Numbered from the stretch's first letter, positions 10,304 through 22,724 are shown. The stretch: 64,000 nucleotides of DNA from Dipteronia dyeriana (GCA_032871835.1 CM065299.1:30182074-30246073), one strand, 5' to 3'. The notes: generated by a model not told the origin, from the sequence alone. Program-made: numbers and translations.

Positions 10304-11383
10304 GGGCCATGTTTGGCACCTACGATTGGACTGGGATTGAACTATTTTAGTCATTCCCCCATGTTTGGTGACATTTTGAAAGATGGGATTGTTAGTCCCA
10401 ACAACAAAATAATCCCGCGTTTGTAGGATAAAATATGCCTACCTCCCACCCCAACTCTATTTATCCCAGGACTATCTTACATATAGACCCCACCTCTTTA
10501 ATTCATCTCACCTTCTTTCTTCGTCTAAATTTCTTATGGTTATTCACAAATTAGTTTTTTCATCTATTTTTTTCTCATCCAACACTAGAGGCAAACATAA
10601 TCAATTCACTTATTTGTCGAATCAGACAAGAAAAACAAAAAATCCAACTCAAAACTTGGAATCCAACTGAAAAATCTTTTAATCCCAACCAATTTATTCA
10701 CATACTCTGATACATATCATAAATATTAGATTCAAATACAAAATTAACATTCAGACAAACAAATTTACAAGTGGGTTTCTATCAATCCATTCATAAATTC
10801 ACTAAAATTTACAATTACCTCAGTTTTTTATTTTTTTTATTTTTTTTAATAGGAACTTGTTCGAGCATGGAGGTTGCTGACAACCTTGATGTTTGAGGAG
10901 AGGAGACCGGCGGCCTCTTTAATGTCATGTAGACATCGACCTTCGCTTCAAAGAATCTAAGAGAAGAAGATCTAAGATTTGAGAAAAGAAGACATGGAGA
11001 AGAGTAGAAGAAGATCTAGAGAAGAACAAGAAAAAGATAACAATAAAGAACAAGAAAGAACAAGGATGAAAAAAAGATTTGAGAATGAGAGAGACGAAGT
11101 CTGGAGAAGAATAGAGAGAAAAGGGGAAGGAAAAGAATTCTAGAGAATTCTAATTATATATATATATAATTTAATTTTAAAATATTATCAAATTAAAAAT
11201 ATTATTATATTTAGTTCAATCCTATGATTTACCAAACAAAACATTTATTAATTATGTCCAGTTCCATATTTTTCCAAACACAGTATAGTATTAATTTAGT
11301 CAAATATAATCCAGCCCAATCCCATTTAATCCCAATCCCAATCCCATCTCAATCCAATCCAATCCCGCGTACCAAATAGAGCC
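10304..11383. mobile_element. Non-autonomous TIR transposon in GH1 pseudogene intron 13 (Harbinger-like)
   Basis: The left end GGGCCATGTTTGGCACC and the right end ...GGTACCAAATAGAGCC-type sequence are imperfect inverted repeats. They continue inward as gattggactgggattg versus caatcccaatcccat. Flanks are TTA at the left and TAG at the right, close to the TTA/TAA duplications of PIF/Harbinger elements. Length is 1080 bp. The interior has a purine-rich GAAGAAGA tract (10960-11110) and no transposase. Confidence 0.65.
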
Positions 11384-11559
11384 TAGAGGTATAAGATGTG
11401 TACGGTTTACCACAAATAGAACCAAATTCCTATAATAATAATTCTATAAGATAAAAGCTGTATCATGAGATTCGATTAGAAGATATCTTACATATATTAC
11501 GTACGTATTTACAAAGAGATCTCACTAAATAAGCCCGATGGTAATCCCTACAGACCTAC

Positions 11560-11668
11560 TCAATTGCCTTGTGAACACATTGCAAATGTTGAATAACATT
11601 GTCAATCCGATGTTTATCCTTAAGTACCATATAAACCGGAAGACTGTCGTTCCGTTTCTCGGGAACTC
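11560..11668 (-). pseudogene. GH1 pseudogene exon 13
   Basis: It reads [20 protein letters not shown] then RIDNVIQHLQCVHKAIE with intact AG acceptor and GT donor. Its length, 109 nt, equals that of the intact gene's exon 13. Confidence 0.9.
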
Positions 11669-11760
11669 CTATACACAAAAGTTTAGGTTACCAATACATA
11701 CAGTTAATGATGTGCTATTAATGGGAAAAGAAGCATAATTAACAAGAAGCTAGCTATAAC

Positions 11761-11856
11761 CATTCTCAGTGATGTAGATATTTGGGTTTCAGTATTCTTG
11801 CTCAAAAAATTTTGCAGCCCTTGTGGATATTTGTAAATGTACCCAATTCCTTCATC
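11761..11856 (-). pseudogene. GH1 pseudogene exon 12
   Basis: It begins GATGAAGGAATTGGG (DEGIG) and contains YIYKYPQGLQ. Its tail encodes the ITENG nucleophile segment, but only after a frame change. The exon is 96 nt against 106 in the intact gene, so the reading frame is lost before the nucleophile. Confidence 0.85.
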
Positions 11857-12047
11857 CTAAAATGCAAATAATTAAGCACATATAGTAACACAATTCCAAG
11901 TTGTTATGTTCAAAATTTAACTTTAGATACACAACATTTTTCTCCACTGCAACGGCCAGAGAATGACAAAATAAATGATTAGTTATAGTGGTTGTTGTAC
12001 TCCAAAGAGAGATCATTATATGACAAGGGTATGACTCAATTTATAAC

Positions 12048-12242
12048 TTGTGATATTTACAAATTCATCGGCTGTGTAGCTGATCGGTGTGGCACGTAAA
12101 TTAATGGGATGCTCTTGGCATATCGCGATGTGTAATAATTGAGACCGATGAAATCGAAAGTTCCTTTGATCAATATCTTCTCTTGAGCTGAAAAAGTGGG
12201 TAGCCTATCCTTCACTGTTTCTCTCATGATTCTTGGATAATC
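12048..12242 (-). pseudogene. GH1 pseudogene exon 10, 3' portion
   Basis: It reads [20 protein letters not shown], then [19 protein letters not shown]. One G of the plus-strand run gggg in the intact gene is missing here (ggg), which shifts the frame at IPID. The exon is cut at 12242 by copia B, and TAATC (12238-12242) is one copy of its target duplication. Confidence 0.9.
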
Positions 12243-12782
12243 TGTTGCAAAATTTCATCATATATGACCACAAATGTAAATATTAAATATGTTGTGATAT
12301 CTTTTGGTTAAGCCTAAATTAAAGTGATCTAATTAAGATTTAAACCATTAAGGCTTAACGGTATAATTGTCATGGAATTAATGTGTAGATACCAGAGTGC
12401 TATTTCTAATTTGATGAGCGACCGAATTAGAAATAGAAAAGTATATAATAATTTGATTATTATATATATATTTAGGGTTATGGTCCCCAAATTACACGAT
12501 ACTTTTATTTTTTCTGTATCTCATCAACATAGCAAAATAGAACACTGTAGGGTTCAAAAAAAGCCGTGATAATTTGGAAGATCACAACCCTTCCACCAAC
12601 CTTTGACAATGGACTCATGTACGCTTCCTCTATCAATTATCTCCACTTTTCTCTTAAATTGATATGGGTTAGTAATATGCATATTAGGTTTGATTAATCA
12701 TGTTATAGAAGCATGTTTATGTTGCGATTCAGATTAATTATGTGCCTATACGTGTTGATTTATATTAATTGAATTCCTTACA
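12243..12782 (+). repeat. 5' LTR of copia element B
   Basis: TGTTGCAAAATTTC to GAATTCCTTACA. The primer binding site follows after two bases. Confidence 0.92.
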
Positions 12783-13479
12783 AGTGGTACCAGAGCCACC
12801 CATGATCAATTTTTGAGAATTAAGATTTGGATTTTGGTTTTAAGAGAAAAAAAAATAGAGTTTTGATCTTCTTTTGTGAAATTTGTTTGAGTTGTATTTT
12901 TGGATTCGGTTATTCTAAGATTATACTGTATATGTGTGTACCAAGCAAGTTTAATTTATGAATATGTGTGTGTACTTTTTTTAAAAAAATTCAGATCGGA
13001 CTTATAAACCGATGTTGAAGGTGATGGGAGTTGGATTCAGATCACGTTTTGATTTGATGAAAGAGCCTAAGATCAGATATCTGGGTATTTTAGGTTGATG
13101 GGTTTTCACACCCAGACCCGTTGATGATCTGGACCAGATCCATCATTTTCTTCTCGGGTCAATGCGGTTTTTCGGTGAGATTTCGCATGAAACTCAGGGG
13201 TTTTTTGGCGAAGAGGTCGACCACCGTAAGACGTCTTCGATCTAGCCCAGATCGAGCGACTTAAGCCCACCTCTGGCCCTTGTCCTCGATCGGTTTGGGC
13301 GTCGATCATCGGTCGTCGCTTGTGATTCGCGGTTACGGGTGGTCTGCTGCATGGCCGTCGTTCGTTGTTGCCTTGTTGTGACGGCGTGGAGGATTCAGGC
13401 TGCGGCGACAAGAAACCTAGGGTTTCTTGGCTTTGTTTTGCTTTGCACCATTTTTGGAGAATTTGATATTCTTGAGGGA

Positions 13480-13785
13480 CTGTTTTGTAACTTTTTTAGG
13501 CCATTATGTGATTTTTATAAAGTTTCGGGGCCGATTTATAATTACTACAACTTAATGGGCCCGGTTGTAATTACTAAAAGGTTTTGGGTAGATTTATAAT
13601 TAATGAAAATATACAAGGTCACTTTATAATTTTTAAAATTTTTGAGACCAAATTTTAATTATTAAAAAATACTCGGTCAGATTTTTTTTTTCACAAAATA
13701 TAGAGGTCGATTTATAATTACCAAAACTTAAGGGACCATTTTGTAATTTTACAAAATCATAGGCAGTTTTGTAATTTTGATAAAA
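13480..13785. repeat. Short degenerate tandem repeats in the element B leader
   Basis: About eight copies of a unit near 35-40 bp, built on gaccgatttataattactaaaa. The variants alternate ttataatt and ttgtaatt. There is no coding frame. The stretch just before it (13100-13440) is much richer in GC than the rest of the element. Confidence 0.6.
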
Positions 13786-13844
13786 TAAAATAGTTATTTA
13801 TTTATTTATTTTATTTTAAGGATCAATTCAAATTCAAATATTTG

Positions 13845-14618
13845 GATATATCTTTTGTGGTTAAATAAGGTTGTCCATCTAAATGGGCTAATTGAAACAA
13901 GATGTCGTCAAAGTGATCTCTCTTGTGTAGATTATTCATGAGGGATGTTGGATGTTTGTGTGTGTGTAAATTCATACGAGTATTAGGTGGCCCAAAGGAA
14001 TGTCAATACTTAGCCGAATTGCACACATAGCTGTGATAGTAAATATGTGACGATTTTAAGGTTTTACATGTGAATAATAAGTCGATCCAAAGATAGATTT
14101 ATTATTTGACATTAATTATTACAATGTTTGATCACTACAACAAGAGTAACACTTACAGTTAATATTACTGTCCAAAGACTTGATATTAATGATGTGCTAG
14201 GTATCTTGAGATGTGACCGACCATTATTTGGTATATCATTTATGATTAAATAAAGTGGTCTATCATTCTAAATGAGCTAATTGAAGCAAGATGTCACCAA
14301 AGTGATATCTCTTGTGTAGATTGTTCATGAGGGATGTTGGATATTTGTGTGTGTGTAAATCCATGCGGGTATTAGCCGACCTAAAGGAAGGTTAATACTT
14401 GGTCGAATTGCACACACATCTGTGGTGGTAAACATGTGATGATTATAAGGTTTTACATGTGAATAATAAGTCGATCCAAAGATAGATTTATTATTTAACA
14501 TAAATTATTGTCAATGTTTGATCACTACAACAAGAGTACCACTTACAATTAATATTACTGTCCAAAGACTTTATATTAATGTTGTGTTAGGTATCTAGAG
14601 ATGAGACTTACCATTATT
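13845..14618. repeat. Tandem duplication of a 390-bp segment in the element B leader
   Basis: The landmark ttcatgagggatgttggat occurs near 13934 and 14323, a period of about 389 bp. The surrounding text (aataataagtcgatccaaagatagatttattatt, and so on) repeats with scattered substitutions. The duplication lies between the LTR and gag and has no ORF. Confidence 0.85.
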
Positions 14619-14739
14619 TGAATTTGTTGATTCTTGTATTTGGTTATTAATGTGAGCATGTTTATGTGTTTGTTTTGTTCTCTTTCAAGCTAATGTTTTA
14701 CTATATCTGCTAATACCAACACTATACCCTTACTTAATG

Positions 14740-15407
14740 GGACCAACTTTAAGGATTAGAAGGAGAACATAGAAATTGTTCTTGGCTGCATGGATCTAGA
14801 CCTTGCACTTTGAATTGAGCAATTCGCTTATCTTACGGATGTAAGTTCTTCTGATGATAGGAAGAACTTTGAGAAGTGGGATCACTCTAATCGCATAAGT
14901 CTTATGATCATCAAATGCAGCATTCTGGAGGCATTTAGGGGTGCGGTATCTGAAAAGATAACCAAAACTAAAGAGTTCCTAACTGAAATTGAAAAGCGTT
15001 TTGTGAAAAACGATAAAGCAGAAACAAACACACATTTGCAAAGCTTGATTTCTATGAAGTACAAAGGCAAAGGGAACATAAGGGAGTACATTATGGAAAT
15101 GTCTCATATTGCTTCTAAGCTTAAGGCACTGAAGTTCGAGCTGTCTGATGACTTGCTCGTGCATTTGGTAATAATATCACTTCCTGCACAATACAACAAG
15201 TTTAAGTTTAGTTACAATTGTCAAAGGGAGAAATGGACTCTTACTGAGATCATTTCTTATTATGTGCAAGAGGAAGAGAAACTGAAGCAAGACATGGCCG
15301 AAAGTGCTCATTTGGCTAGCACCTCTAAGGATAAGGGCAAAAAGAGAAAGAATAATGAAGCTGTTAAACACCTTATGAGCTTTGGACAAACAGAAAGCCT
15401 AGTCTAA
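14740..15407 (+). pseudogene. Element B gag
   Basis: The open part 14904-15407 (167 codons) is a Ty1/copia gag: SILEAFRGAVSEKITKTKEF, LISMKYKGKGNIREYIMEMS, LVIISLPAQYNKFKFSYN and a lysine-rich end. Upstream codons from about 14740 (NGTNFKD-like, then DPCTLN) look like the usual gag start with a disrupted frame. The zinc knuckle that should follow is absent because of the deletion at about 15390-15415. Confidence 0.75.
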
Positions 15408-15409
15408 AG

Positions 15410-15835
15410 AATTTTCACATTAGTGGATGTCTAGTTGAGGCAAGGCCTTACAAGCCACATGAAAGGGAATTAGACTCCAAAATTGTGAGCAACTACTTCA
15501 TTGGCTACTCTAAGCCATCTAGGGGCTCTAAGTTTTATGATCCCACACTTAGTTCAATTTTTTAAATGGGAACTGCAACATTTTTTGAGGATGTTGAGTT
15601 TGAAGGGAGAAATAAGGTTAGAGACATTGTCTTTGAGGAAGAATCGGTTTCGATTCCCACTATCGCTTTTGACAATGTGCAGGTTTCTATACCTGTCATT
15701 GATCAAGAAGCGAATTTGGAACTTCAACCAGACAATATTGAACAACCCCCTATTCAAGATGAGGCAATTGTTCTTGAGGAACAAACTCAACAGTCTAAAC
15801 TCAACAATCTCGAGAACCAGTGCCATTAAAGCGAT
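15410..15835 (+). pseudogene. Element B integrase C-terminal tail
   Basis: It reads GCLVEARPYKPHERELDSKI, NYFIGYSKPSRGSKFYDP and, from 15566, GTATFFEDVEFEGRNKVRDI. This is the copia integrase tail and the linker to RT. It follows gag immediately, so the integrase catalytic core and protease are missing. Confidence 0.8.
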
Positions 15836-15853
15836 CCACTAGAGAAAGGAGAT

Positions 15854-17499
15854 ATGCTATTCCGGATGATTTTTTACATATTTCTCCAGGAACATGAGGA
15901 AGACGTTGGAATGATGGAAAATGATCCAATCAACTTCCATCAAGCCATGCAGGGTTCCAACTCTCAAAAGTGGATTGATGCCATGAATGAGGAGTATAAG
16001 TATATGCAAGACAATAAGGTTTTGGAACTTGTCCCATTACCAGAAAGTGCGAAACCCATTGGTTGTAAATGGATATTTAAAACCAAAAGGGATTCAAACG
16101 GTAATGTGGAGAGGTATAAGGCTCGTCTTGTAGCTAAAAGCTTTACCCAAAAGGAAGTGATTGACTATAAAGAGACTTTCTCTCCTGTTTCAACGAAAGA
16201 CTCTTTTAGAACAATCATGACACTTGCTGCACATTTTGACTTTGAGCTTCATCAGATGGATGCCAAGACGGTGTTTCTCAATGGTGACATTGACGAAACA
16301 ATTTATATGGTGCAACCAAAAAACTTTGAGTCGGGAGACCCAAAGAATATGGTTTACAAATTGACAAAGTCCATTTATGGGCTCAAGCAAGCTTCCCGTC
16401 AGTGGTACCATGATTTTCATCTAGTGATTATCTCGTTTAGTTTTGAGATAAACGTTATTGATAATTGTGTGTATCATAAATTCAGTATGAGTAAGTATAT
16501 ATTCATGGTTTTATATGTTAATTACATACTGCTTGCCATAAATGATATAGGCATGTTGCATGAAACCAAGATATTTCTATCAAAGAATTTTGAGATGAAA
16601 GATCTTAGTGACGTCTACTTTGTATTAAGGATCCAGATACAACTATATCGCTCTCGGGGTATTCTTGGGTTATCACAAAGGAGCTCTATCGATACAGTGC
16701 TTAAAAGGTTTTGCATGCAGGACAGCAAACCAGGTGACACCCCTATTGCTATGGGAGACAAGTTCAGTCTTAATCAGTGCCCTAAAAGTAACTTGGAAGT
16801 TAAGGAAATGCAGAAGATTCCCTATGCATCAGCTGTAGGGAGTCTAATTTATGCTCAGGTGTGTACGCGTCCGGATATTGCGTACATTGTTGGTATGTTA
16901 GACAGATATTTAAGTAACCCTGTGATGGATCATTGGAAAGCAACCAATCGGGTTATAAGGTATTTGAAGAGAACAAAAGATTACATGTTCACATATAGGA
17001 GATCGGATTAGTTTGAGATCATAGAGTATTCCGACTCCGATTATACTGGATGCCAAGACAGTAGGAGATCCATATCAGGCTACATATACTTGTTGCTGCT
17101 ATTTCTTGGAGAAGTGTCAAATAGACACTCATAGCTTCTTCCACCATGGCCGTAGAGTTTGTAGCATGCTATGAGGCATCTAACCAGGGAATATGGCTGC
17201 AGAATTTTATCACTGGGCTGCGCATTCTGGTGGGTGTTGAAAGACCACTCAAACTATATTGTGACAATAAGTCAGTAGTGCTATATTCTAACAACAACAG
17301 GAGCTCATTTAGGTCAAAACATATTGACATGAAGTTCCTAGTTGTGAAGGATAGAGTACATAGTGGACAGATATCTATAGAGCATATTGGGACAAACTCC
17401 ATGATAGTGGATCCGCTTACAAAGGGATTAGCACCCAAGGTCTTTCATGAGCACACTGCTCATATTGGTGTTATTTTGTGTGAGGATATCACATTATAG
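15854..17499 (+). pseudogene. Element B reverse transcriptase and RNase H
   Basis: RT is open from 15854 to 17011 (385 codons): NSQKWIDAMNEEYKYMQDN, PIGCKWIFKTKRDSNGNVER, MDAKTVFLNGDIDETIYM, and so on. The catalytic YVDD is changed to YVNY, which should abolish activity. After a stop at 17011 RNase H continues as DYTGCQDSRRSISGY, then 17146-17499 LYCDNKSVVLYSNNN, RSKHIDMKF, TNSMIVDPLTKGLAPKVFHE. Despite long open frames the enzyme is predicted dead. Confidence 0.88.
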
Positions 17500-17932
17500 T
17501 GGGAGTTTGTATAATTTTGTATTTTATTGCTCTATGTTTGATTTTGGATATACTTATGCATTTATGTATTTGAATATTTTTCTGATCAGAAATAAAGTAT
17601 TCGGTTAATTACATTCTGTTACATTGTGTTAAGTATTGATCTCACTAAAGAATAAAGTATGACCAATTGGAATAAACATGTATAGATCACATTGCATATA
17701 ATTTCCATGTTATGCGTCCATGATTAATCTATGTCATTTGGTTATGTTGGTATACGTGACCATTGATGGGTTTAGTCACACTAAATATGACGAAAATCGC
17801 TTTGATCCTATGTCGGCATAATCAATGGATGAGATTGTTCGGATATACCCTAAAATTGTTGTGATAGCAAAATTTTGGAGCTCTTAAAGACATACATATT
17901 TGTAAAGTTACATATGTGGCCTAGAGGGAGAT

Positions 17933-18471
17933 TGTTGGAAAATTCCATCATATGGGGCTACACATGTAAATATTAAGTGTGTTATGCTATCTTTTGGTTA
18001 AGCCTAAATTAAAGTGATCTAATTAAGATTTAGAGCATTAAGGCTTAAGGGTATAATTGTCATTGAATGAATGTGTAGATACCAGAGTGCTATTTCTAAT
18101 TTGATGAGAGGTCGAATTAGAAGTAGCAAAACATATAATAATCTGATTATTATATATATTTAGGGTTATGGTCCCCAAATTACACGATACTTTTATTTTT
18201 TTTGTATCCCATCAACAGAGCAAAATAGAACACTGTAGGGTTCAAAAAAGGTCGTGATAATATGGAAGATCACAACTCGTCCACAAACCTCCGGCAATGT
18301 ATTCAGGTACGCTTCCGCTATCAATTATCTCCACTTTTCTCTTGAATTGATATGGGTTAGTAATATGCATATTAGGGTTTGATTAATCGTGATACAGAAA
18401 CATGTTTATGTTGTGATTCATATTAATTATGTGCCTATACATGTTGATTTGTATTAATCGAATTCCTTACA
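17933..18471 (+). repeat. 3' LTR of copia element B
   Basis: TGTTGGAAAATTCC to GAATTCCTTACA, followed by the second TAATC copy, which is also GH1 exon 10 sequence. Confidence 0.92.
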
Positions 18472-19838
18472 TAATCTCCATACACCAATGACTCCATAAA
18501 CCTAATAAATAAACAAACACCAGCATTACTTTCCAGCAGAATCTTGAATTAGAAAATGAAATAAGATAAAAATACCAGTGCTGCTTGCAGAAATTTACTA
18601 ACCATCCAAGCTCGAAATCCATTGCTCGTCTTGCTGCAACTCTATTGTCCAACGATTCTGAATAAGGCTCGAAATATTGTGCCACCAAACTCAATCCAAT
18701 TTGTCCCCTTTGTTTTGCCTGGAAAATGACATTGATCAACAATATTAGTATGTAAAATCCTGAAAGTAGTTCTTAAAGAGAGATTGAGATCAGGACTTTC
18801 ACCTGTTACTTTTCTCTGTAGAGTCTAAAAGCAGTGGCATGTGCAAGCATAAAGTTATGAGTCACAATGTAAGGCTCTGTCGCCGAATTACCTGTTACAA
18901 ATTTTTCTATCAAAACACCTGACTTGTGGAGTCATTCCAATGTCATACCCAAATTTTGCATAATTCAGTGGCTCATTGATTGTTATCCAATTCTTCATTC
19001 TGTCTCCAAAAGTTCTAAACAAAATTTCAACATAGTCCTTGAAATCACCCCTGAAACACAATTTGAACCAATAAATCATGCATTTTAGTTTCATACAAAA
19101 TTCATAAAATTTCTGGTCGAAAGTGAACATTATATACTAACACAAAGGAACGACTTAATGGGCCACTGTATTTTTCTTTCAGGGCTTGTGGAGCATCATA
19201 GTGAATGATTGTCACAAAGGGGTTGATGCCTGCATTAATTTCAAATCTTGAAACTATGCATTTACTTTTTGGTTTATAAACAGAAAAATAAGTTAGGGAA
19301 AATATAAAAAGTAAATAATAGAACCGATTAGGTGCAGGATCTCGTACATTTTTTCGTGCAGAATCTCAATTGACATTGAAAAAAACATGCGAGATTCTAG
19401 GTCCTGATAAATTTCTGTAAAGTACTACATAGTTAGGCATGTGTTACCATAATTAATCAGTTCATCAATCATACTGTTGTAATGATTGATTCCCTCATTT
19501 ATTCCTCCACTCAGGGATACATCTACACATCAAAATTTGTTGATTATTATTATTCTATAAAATTTTCTTGAATAGAAGACCAAGAAGTTGGATGCCAATT
19601 AAACTAACGTGGAAGAATCCTGGTCCAGGAAATGGAAAATCTGTAAGAATCAACTCCCAGATCCCTCAAATACTTCAAGTCTTCCTATAAACCAATATGC
19701 AATTAGTATTAACTGTGTTAGAAATGGAGGTCATAATAAGTTGACAAACTCTGATAAGCAAATTCAATGTGACTCTGACTTACCCTGTATCTTTTGTATG
19801 AATCAATGGTTGTATACAGGTTACTTCCATTCCTAACT
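18472..19838 (-). pseudogene. GH1 pseudogene exons 10 (5' part), 9, 8, 7, 6, 5 and 4
   Basis: Exon 10 5' part 18472-18501 (FMESLVYGDY). Exon 9 18603-18718 (AKQRGQIGLSLVAQYFEPYS). Exon 8 18803-19050 with [14 protein letters not shown], so the acid/base motif is still readable. Exon 7 19142-19229 (FVTIIHYDAPQALKEKYSGP). Exon 6 19448-19522 (SLSGGINEGINHYNSMIDEL). Exon 5 19609-19684 ([17 protein letters not shown]). Exon 4 about 19784-19838, altered by an insertion. Exon 8 is 248 nt instead of 250 and ends REK-stop. Exon sizes and GT-AG sites otherwise match the intact gene. Confidence 0.9.
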
Positions 19839-19909
19839 CTCCTTTTTTCCAGAAAGAAAAAACCAGTAAAAATGAGAATTGTTTTTCAGAAAATACAAAG
19901 CTATGAAAA

Positions 19910-20438
19910 TGAAAATAATATTCGGTATAAACAAAACGAATTCGGATTACCGTTCACCATTGAAAATCTGAATTCCAATAGAAGCGGGATCGAACACCTG
20001 GAACTGTATCACCGGTCGGAGGACGATCACACATCGAAAAGTCCCCTCTGATCACAATGCATATACCCACACTCAGATTTTGGATGGGAGAAAATTCTAC
20101 AGATTTTCTCCACATCTCACTTGTGTTTATATTCTCTGTATTTTGTTTTCTGATGAACACATATACATATGTATTATTACATGCAATATTCTCTTGCATA
20201 CACACACACACACATGCCTTTGCATTGCACAACACACACACACGCTTTGCATTGTGCAGACAATGCTTTCCCATGCACATACACAATACATAGACACGGC
20301 TACACACCCATTCATGTTATTACGTGTGTGCCTTGTTATGTGTATTTCAATCAGTCTCTAACACTGATATATATATATATATCCATTCATGTTATTACGT
20401 GTGTGCCTTGTTATGTGTATTTCAATCAGTCTCTAACA

Positions 20439-20507
<69 letters not shown>

Positions 20508-20625
20508 CATAAAACTGCTCATTGGGTTTATGTTTGGGTTTTGCATATATGTCATAGGCATGGGCTTGAGCTTGGCTCACTTGGGTGTACAATGGATCTC
20601 TAACCCATATTAAAACATGTTAACA
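19910..20625 (-). repeat. 3' LTR of copia element D
   Basis: 716 bp with TG...CA ends. It contains a 75-bp tandem duplication (about 20308-20382 and 20383-20457, each ending in tctaacactgatatatat) and a (TA)n run of about 32 units at 20441-20505. The GT/CA-rich stretch at 20195-20300 generates spurious ORFs. Confidence 0.85.
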
Positions 20626-22471
20626 TCTCCCACTCGTACAAGTGGAGCCAACACAGTTAAGTTACCACAAGCCCGTCAAGGGTGCAATATTTATTAATCA
20701 ACATCTACCACTCCCCAAATGGCGTAAGATGTTATATATACAGAGAAATCTTTAAGCCTTCAAATATTCAAACACAAATATTATCATCATTATCAAAAGT
20801 GTTCATACGGGTAAATGCATCATGTGACCCATGAACAATCAATAATATATATATATAATGGAGCTAACAATCTCAAATATAAATTCTCTATTTACAAGAG
20901 ATAATATTGCTCATTATTGTATCCTAGATTTAATTTATAATTTTTATCAGTCTAAAACATACTTAATCCCTCAAAAGCTATGCTTGACTTTATCACATTT
21001 TATGTATTCACAATTGTAACAAATACAATTGGTCGACTAGTGAATACATAAGTCAGATAAAAATTCATTAAATCTTCCCATTTCATCTCTATCTCTCTGT
21101 CTTTAGAACCACTACTACCCTAGACGTGCCCCATAGGCTGAATTATCATAGCCATAGAAATAACACGCTAAATGTGCTAACATTATCCTATCACTTCAAG
21201 ATAAAGTGAATGGTCATAAGGACACCGTTTGAAGTTAACGTAAAGCTTCAATGAAACTTACACAATGGGGAAGCAGGGATTCATTCTCTCATTTTCCACA
21301 TCGGTCACAAATAGCACACGTGGTATGAAACACGTGTTATAGTGAATTTCATTCTAAATAAGAATGCATAAGTCTTTATACTATTCACTGTATAGATCTT
21401 AGTCTAGTCATAACTCTTGTGACTAACTCGAGTTCTTAAAAGCTCGTCTCTCTCTGGCGCCACATTAAGATCTCACATCTGGCTTGAATCAGGTATCAAT
21501 GATAGTGGGGTCTATCATGATCGGTTCTAAATTATATCAGTATATTTATTGTGAACCTCAACTTGACAAAGTCAATGCGACATATTCATATATACTAGCT
21601 CCGCAAGAACATATCCTACATATTCTCTAATATATATGTGTCTCATCTCAGCTTGCTATCTCAGCAACTGAGGCGACCGTAGGTGTAAGAATGTTAATCT
21701 CAACCTGACGACATATTTCTATTACATTATGTGTGTAATTATGCTAGCATTAACAGTAAATTTCCTTACTATTAAAGTTATATAATAATCCTCTCAATCT
21801 AGGATTATATTGGTATATATTACCAATCTTGTAGCACAACTTCTATTGGGCCTTGTACATATCACAATGTACACTAATTAGTTAGTCGTACTTTCAAGGT
21901 ATGTCATTATCCTCTTGACAACATCTTAATACAGTAATCAAGGATTATATTGGTGTCCTCTCACCAATCTTACGACGTAACTAATGATAGACATTGTACA
22001 TATAACAATGTACATGAGACTCTGTATGGTACTGACATGAGGAATTTGTAATTAATAATTTGATCTTAAGGAGTTTCAAGATACATAATAAGGCTAAGAG
22101 TTTGTAATTTCACAATAGGAGTATCTATGAGCTTATAATTGCTCATTCCGAATCAACTCTCACTCCTAATATATATAAGTCACATTGCTCATATAAAATC
22201 TCAAAGAAATTTGAGAATTACCATTTTATTATGGTTTTACAAACTCTTCATTATTTCTAGCCAAGACATATAGTCCATATATATAGATAATATAAAAATT
22301 ATCCTTAACCTATTTAGTGTACTTACCATGGCTATCTTTAGTCATCATTAATCTGTAAAACATTACAGCTTGGTGAAATAAAAGATACCACTTTCTAGAG
22401 GATTGTTTCAAACCATACATTAAGTATGCACACTTATGCGCTCTTGGTCTTTTGAAACAAAAAATTACAAG
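20626..22471. other. Decayed interior of copia element D, no readable domain
   Basis: AT-rich sequence between the polypurine tract and the first RT scrap. It should hold the end of RT and RNase H on the minus strand, but I cannot read any motif. It contains only short ORFs. Confidence 0.4.
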
Positions 22472-22693
22472 CTATTCCATGTAAATCTCTTCCTCTAGTT
22501 CTCTATCGAGAAGTACAATCATTACATCCATATGATGTAACTTCAGGTTCAAATTTGTGACCAGTGCTAGAATAAGACATACAGAAGAAAACTTTACTTT
22601 CAGAGAATAAGTTTCTTCATTTGCGATTAATAGTGTTTTATACCTCTCATTAGTACTTTTCACCTTACATATGACATATGTGGAACCATACAT
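22472..22693 (-). pseudogene. Element D reverse transcriptase scrap
   Basis: The minus frame reads NERYKTLLIANEETYS, then LNLKLHHMDVMIVLLDRELE and EEIYME. This corresponds to the conserved copia RT segment R-Y-K-A-R-L-V-A-K-G ... L-H-Q-M-D-V-K-T-A-F-L-N-G-x-L-x-E-E-I-Y-M. No YVDD box is found downstream. Confidence 0.75.
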
Positions 22694-22724
22694 TCATAAT
22701 GGTTTAATGACCCAGCGGTAAGTG

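Larger units (their letters stand above)
12243..18471 (+). mobile_element. Copia element B inserted in GH1 pseudogene exon 10
   Basis: LTRs are 12243-12782 and 17933-18471 (540 and 539 bp), both TGTTG...CCTTACA. The Met primer site TGGTACCAGAGCC is at 12785-12797 and a purine tract agagggagat precedes the 3' LTR. The target duplication TAATC is perfect (12238-12242 and 18472-18476). The LTRs differ by roughly one base in ten to fifteen by eye, so this is an old insertion. The long leader (12800-14750) is non-coding. gag is followed directly by the integrase C-terminal end, then RT-RNase H. Protease and the integrase core are deleted. Confidence 0.93.

Noticed and set aside
13106..13599. GC-richer ORFs (101 and 86 codons) in the leader of element B
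   Set aside because: They overlap each other on opposite strands, match no family I know, and sit between the primer site and gag.
20057..20512. Several ORFs with Tyr-Ile repeats
   Set aside because: They arise from CA-rich and (TA)n tracts of the D LTR.
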